The notes under the pieces: generated by a model
The model's input: the letters and a program-made list of their open reading frames with translations, nothing else
What the model was told of the DNA's origin: nothing
Database searches by the model: none
Part shown: positions 59,090 to 64,000 of the stretch, in pieces
How positions within the stretch are numbered: the first letter of the stretch is position 1
How the letters are laid out: each line of letters begins with the position of its first letter
Translations under genes and position numbers: made by a program
Origin: Macropodus opercularis
Taxonomy: Eukaryota; Chordata; Actinopteri; Anabantiformes; Osphronemidae
Direction: 5' to 3'
NCBI GenBank assembly: GCA_030770545.1
Contig: CM061106.1
Span: forward strand, 3,188,001 to 3,252,000
DNA: 64,000 nt

Positions 59090-59480
59090 GGGCTGTACAA
59101 ATAGCAGAAGCTAACTCGGTCCTTTGCTCTGTTCAGCCGTCAGTTACAAAAAATACCGGATTTCACCGCCTTCTCGGTTCCGGAGCCCAGATGTAACTTT
59201 ATGAACCGGCACCAAAACGTAACCGGTCCAGACTAAGATGGGGGCGATCTACGCTGGTGCCTTTCTGAGCTACGCTAATACACAAGCTAGCGCTAGCCAC
59301 ATTAGCCGCTAGCCGTTAGCTGCACTTTGACTCCAGTGTGACACGTGTGATGGTGCGTTCGAGGCCTCCTTACTTCCAGACAAACCGCTGTGGGAGCCGC
59401 GAAGATGCTGAAGTCCACCGTCTGCCTGTTGACAATGAGCAGACGCACGCGATGATTAATCATCAAACCATCTTAGACTG
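59090..59480. other. CpG- and TTAGC-rich block
   Basis: GCTAGCGCTAGCC and ATTAGCCGCTAGCCGTTAGC words with local CpG enrichment. It looks like a promoter or 5' UTR region, but no exon could be assigned on either strand. Confidence 0.3.
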
Positions 59481-60107
59481 GATATTTGTTTTATATTATT
59501 TCATAACACAGAAATATAGATTAACATTCGTAGTAACATATTAAAACGCAAACAAAAACTGACTGAAAACCTTTGATTTCACCTGGTTTCTTCTCTCAGG
59601 GCTTCCTCAATAATAAAGTTTAGCAGACAGCCCACTTTTATTTATCTAGTAACATATTAAAATGCAAACAAACAAATCTGGCTTCTCCTCTGTTCAAAAT
59701 AGATCAAGATACATTTGATTAGACATATTAGTAAAAACATCAAGATTTCTCAATGCACAAAGTCAAACAAACAGTTCGGGTCAATAAATTCAGACACTTA
59801 CCCTCCAGCGTCTGAGCAGACGCGCTATCTTTCCAAAAAAACAAGGCATTACAGCCTTTGTTGGAAAGTAAAATCAAACAAAATAATATGTGTGATATCA
59901 AGTATGAAAGGTGTGTAGTTGTAGTTGTTGTTGTTGTTGTGGTGCAATGAAGCAAAGCTGGTTGTTAGTCTTTCTCTCTCTAAAAACCTTTGAGTTGCTG
60001 AGGGAACACAAAAATCTCTGTCCTGATACAGGTTAAGATGCAATTTATTGAATCTCTTACTGGTGGAGGTTTGTCAGTAGGAAACGACTTAGCACAAAGC
60101 TACTAAA

Positions 60108-61210
60108 TAGTCATGGCCAAAAATATCAGCACCCTTGCAATTCTGTCAGAACACGCAACACTTGTGTGGGCAATATATGCAACCAGTTTGTGTTGTGTGT
60201 CACCCTGAGCATGGAGAAAAGAAACAAGTGTAAAGAGCTGTCTGGGGAAAAACATGGACAATGTCAAGGCTACAAGTCCATCGGCAGAGATCTGAATGTT
60301 CCAACATCATCCAGACGTTTTACAGCCCGTGGCTCTGTAGCGAACCTCCCTGGACGTCGACGGAAGGGCAAAATGAACGAAAAATTACAATGACGGATTG
60401 TTGGAATGGTGGGTAAAGAATCCCATTAACCTCCAAACAAATCCAAGCTGATCTGCAGACACAGGGCACAACAGTGTCAGCTCAGCCCAGGAGGCACCAC
60501 TGCTGACACAAAGGCAGAAAAAGCAAGACTGCAGTTTGACAAAACCACAGTCCTTCTGGGAGAACGTGCTGTGGACAGATGAGACAAAAGCAGAGCTTTC
60601 TGGTAAAGGACATCATGGCATGTTTACAGAAGAAGAAATGAGGCCTTCAAAGAAAAGAACACAGTCCCTGCAGTCACACGTGGTGGAGGCTCAAAGATGT
60701 TCTGGGGTTGCTGTGCTGCTTCTGCCACTGGAGGCCTTGACTGTGTGAACGCTGTCATGAAATCTGATGATGAACAAAGCGTCGTGGCCAGTGTCAGAAA
60801 GCTGCGTCTCCACCAGAAGTCCTGGGTCGTCCAGCAGGACAATGACCCCAGACCCACTTCAACAAGCACCAGAAATGGCTCCAAACAAAGCGCTGGAGTT
60901 CTGAAACGGCAGCAATGAGTCCAGATCTGACTCCCACAGAACCTGTGGAGAGATCTCACAACAGCAGGTGGGAGGAGGCCTCCTTCAAATCTGAACCACC
61001 TGGAGCAGTTTGCAAAAGAAGAGTGTTACAGGAAGCCATTCATTTTCAGATTTCTTTGTTTGTTTGTTTGTTTTTTGTGTTTTTCCAGTACGAACAGAAA
61101 CAATAAAGACATAAAATACAAAACATTTGCAATTGGAACAATTTTCTGAGAGAAGTGTTGCATTTTCTGACACAATCGCAAGGGTGCAAGTACTTTTGGC
61201 CATGACTGTA
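60108..61210 (+). mobile_element. Tc1-like transposon with broken transposase
   Basis: Ends are imperfect inverted repeats: left TAGTCATGGCCAAAAATATC..., right reading as TACAGTCATGGCCAAAAGTA on the other strand, each followed by a CACCCTTGC block. Inside, frames give SIGRDLNVPTSSRRF, ARGSVANLPGRRRKGKMNEK and SFWENVLWTDETKAEL (with a catalytic Asp region). They then break into several frames. About 1.1 kb, usual length about 1.2-1.6 kb. Inactive. Confidence 0.85.
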
Positions 61211-61699
61211 CATGTTCATCTTGGAATTTAGCTGCAGTTTCATCATCATGTCAGGAAATAACAGAATGGCATAATGTGGACCTTTGAGAACTGAATACTA
61301 CACCAGTCATGGCTTCACCAGCCTCAGCCTCATCCTTTAAGCACCAATAAGGACACCTATGGGCAGCAATGTTCACCAACACCAGCTCACAACAACAGCC
61401 TTGTACTTCAACTGCACTTAAATATTTCACGTGGCACTTTCACTTGAGTGCGTAGCTTGTTCAGCCTCTAGGCACAGTAGCAGACTAATCATATCTTGGT
61501 GGTAGATTTTTCTGATATATTTAGCTACTTCATGCTTTTTACATAAATTAATATGCTTGTGTATAATTTAAACCCCCCATCGTTGTTGGTAGTTTGTAAA
61601 TTAAAGCAGATGTTAGTAACCAACCCTGGAGCTTTGCCTGCTCCACTGTTTCATTTCCTTTCCTTCATTACTGAAGAATGTCTCCATCTAGAGGCTAAA
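61211..61699. other. No gene recognised
   Basis: AT-rich, no element ends or exons seen. Confidence 0.4.
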
Positions 61700-61897
61700 T
61701 CTAAACAACTGGAACCTGAAGTTTAGTCCGTTTACAGGCGTTTCTACCTGTAAAAAAACAGACTCTTTGTATATTTTTGCACATGTCATCTTTTTGCACC
61801 GTTACACCACCTATCCTTTGTAATCCCTGGGAGCTGCTGTAATAATTACATTTCCCAAATGTGGGATCAATAAAGGATTATCTTATCTTATCTTACC
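61700..61897 (+). repeat. Non-LTR retrotransposon 3' tail
   Basis: Ends AATGTGGGATCAATAAAGGATTATCTTATCTTATCTTA, the same type as at 6655. Confidence 0.55.
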
Positions 61898-62246
61898 TGT
61901 GGGGCCATGAAACCAAACACAGCAACAGAAATTAAAAAGCAGACTCTTTGATAATGGTCTAGACATTATTTGTTGTTCCAGTGGCCATTGAAACGTTGGA
62001 AAAAAATATAGTCAAAGACAGAAAAGCATAAAAACAAGTGATTTCATGCTCGTTTCTGGGCCACGTGTTTCAACAGGCCGCTGTACAAGCGCTACCATCA
62101 AAGAGCAGCACATCCTCCCAGTCACAAATAAGCATTGACTTGTGCTTCTCAGATGGAGGAACCAGCCCAATAGGTTTACTCACAGCCAGTGATGCTCAAC
62201 CTGCAGCTTGGGACACGGCTGCAGACGCCACACAGACCTTAGAAGG

Positions 62247-62613
62247 CCATTCAGCCTCACGTGTTAATCCTGGCACCATAGCAACATGTATGTTGACAGC
62301 AAACATTCTAAAAAACCTTAGACTCAACAAACAGCCACAGAAAGAGGTAGGATTATTTGAAGCTCTGCTAAAAATGTGCATTTACTTAGATTTTCTCTTC
62401 AGTTCAACCTAATTGCGTTTAGAAAGATCTTAATTTACTTTAGCTGCTTAGTTCTGGTCAGTGAGGTTTATTAGATTGAATCTGCGTTGGATTCTTCAGT
62501 GTGTTTTACAGGGATCATTATATTTATTACTGCTTGATTTGGTTAAATGTGAATTGTCAAATATCATAGGACACAGTAATAGAATCAAGCCTCTGAAAAA
62601 TATTACTTTGAAG
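62247..62613 (+). repeat. Direct duplication, copy 1
   Basis: Starts CCATTCAGCCTCACGTGTTA. Repeated with few changes at 62844-63209. Confidence 0.9.
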
Positions 62614-62843
62614 TTTTTAGTGAAACATTTAATTAAGCTGCATTTACCTTCAACTCAAACATGTTTCATGGACACATCTGTAAATATTTCCATTCCAATG
62701 ACGCTGCATCTGTAACAGATAGCTGCTGATGGGACGATGCAGAGTGAGGAGACGTCCCTGCAGGGGTTTATTTGGGCCACGTGTCAATTTAAAGCAGCTT
62801 CTGCAGCTCTGACCATGTTCATTTCAGCCTGTGCAGACTCTGT

Positions 62844-63209
62844 CCATTCAGCCTCACGTGTTAATCCTGGCCCATAGCAACATGTATGTTGACAGCAAAC
62901 ATTCTAAAAAACCTTAGACACAACAAACAGCCACAGATAGAGGTAGGATTATTTCAAGCTCTGCTAAAAATGTGCATTTACTTAGATTTTCTCTTCAGTT
63001 CAACCTAATTGTGTTTAGGAAGATGTTAATTTACTTTAGCTGCTTAGTTCAGGTCAGTGAGTTTTATTAGTTTGAATCTGCGTTGGATGCTTCAGTGTGA
63101 TTTACAGGGATCATTATGTTTATTACTGCTTGATTTGGTTAAATGTGAATTTGCAAATATCATAGGACACAGTAATAGAATCAAGCCTCTGAAAAATATT
63201 ACTATGAAG
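62844..63209 (+). repeat. Direct duplication, copy 2, cut by an LTR
   Basis: Same sequence as 62247-62613 with scattered substitutions. Similarity stops exactly where the LTR at 63210 begins. Confidence 0.9.
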
Positions 63210-63716
63210 TGTAGTGGTCAGAGATGTCCCAACTCAGAAGAATTCAAGCCGAGGCAGCATTAGGTTCAAATAATCAAACATGAATTTATTTTCAGTGGTT
63301 AGATGAGAAAATATGCAAAGACAGGAAAACAAAGTCACCTCTCTCTCCTGCGGGAGACGCTTACAGACGCGTGGGGAAGGATGGAGCCCAGGCTGGGAGA
63401 CGCTGGCTGTGTCTCCCGGCACGGCTCCCATCTCCCCCGTCTCCCTCTAAAGAGGTCGTTTTTAAACCCTGAACATGTGTCAAAATGTGAAGATTTCATA
63501 CCAAGAATTGTTTGTCCAAATTCCTTTGTTCAACAGCTCAGACTGTTTTGTCTAAAAGCCAGATTGTCTTCGGACCCAAGGCCAGCAAGTCTGCACAGCC
63601 CAGACAGGACCTGTTCTACTCTATTCTAAACCCTTTAGCCTGAACTAAATGTATATGTGCTAAATATATATATTCAACTACAAATATCTTTATATGCATG
63701 AACTTTTTCTACTACA
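63210..63716 (-). repeat. Antisense LTR of a TGTAGTGG-family element
   Basis: On the minus strand it starts TGTAGTAGAAAAAG and ends GACATCTCTGACCACTACA, 507 bp. Internal blocks match 3172-3647. Because polypurine sequence and interior follow at 63717, this is the 3' LTR of an element that continues past the window edge. Confidence 0.8.
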
Positions 63717-64000
63717 GTCCCCCCTCTGGGGCTTCCTAGAGCCCCACCAAAGCCGAATTAGTCATGTAGTAACTTAACTTTATCCTAAATTTGAAAAAAC
63801 CTTAATCTAATTAAATGGAAAACAACAGAAAATGAAACAGCTAAAAGACAGAAACCCAAACCAAACACTTGAACATTCTCAACTTCTTTACAACCAAACT
63901 TGCATTTTCTCTTTCTCTGACACTTCTCTTTCTCAAACACAATGTCCCATTAACCCACAAAGCCCAGAGTCCGAGAGACGTCTCTGTGGTCTGAAGTCAT
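63717..64000 (-). mobile_element. Interior 3' end of a second LTR element (runs off the window)
   Basis: On the minus strand it reads CTTTGGTGGGGCTCTAGGAA and then GCCCCAGAGGGGGGAC before the LTR. This parallels ...GGTGGTGCTTTAGGAAGCCC CAGAGGAGGGAT before 40557. Same family as the full element, opposite orientation. Confidence 0.7.

Overview
The window looks like nuclear DNA of a teleost fish, probably a percomorph. It carries two members of the fish-specific FISNA-NACHT NLR family, GT-AG introns, TA microsatellites, and remnants of Gypsy-type LTRs, ERV-like LTRs, non-LTR retrotransposons, Tc1 and hAT elements. Most of the window is accessory, repeat-rich sequence. No rRNA, tRNA or CRISPR was seen.

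Layout. (1) 1-5112, minus: 5' part of an NLR gene (NLR-A) with a pyrin-like exon, a short acidic/Ser linker exon and a FISNA-NACHT exon running off the left edge. A solo LTR in the same orientation (5422-6012) sits just upstream. (2) 6-14 kb: retroelement debris, a possible leader exon at 10.2 kb, and one arm (12580-14058) of an inverted duplication. (3) 14376-27392, minus: NLR-B, a complete receptor that I can splice in phase from 12 exons (3525 nt, 1174 residues). Its last exons form a tandem array of near-identical 174-nt LRR exons on units of about 1 kb. (4) 27.4-33.5 kb: repeats, a Gypsy-type solo LTR, a GC-rich block and a broken Ig-like gene. (5) 33.4-42.0 kb: the second inverted arm, split by a 7.06-kb LTR element with two 609-bp LTRs that look identical, a 4-bp target duplication and no recognisable pol. 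(6) 42-46.9 kb: hAT relic, hsp30-type pseudogene and a LINE scrap. (7) 47465-49638, minus: a two-exon gene for a proline-rich protein built on about 21 copies of a 9-residue repeat, with TATA and CRE-like elements. (8) 51.9-58.3 kb, minus: pieces of calsyntenin, an axonemal-type dynein heavy chain and a ubiquitin-specific protease; the first two are visibly broken. (9) 58.9-64 kb: long TA repeat, Tc1 pseudo-element, a direct duplication and a second LTR element running off the right edge.

How the parts relate. The NLRs are intracellular innate-immune sensors. The window shows several ways such a locus can change: N-terminal module exchange at a conserved phase-1 intron, a probable conversion tract in the NACHT exon, tandem LRR-exon gain, and LTR insertion close to promoters and inside introns. 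All exon models come from reading splice signals and phases by eye; none has transcript support.
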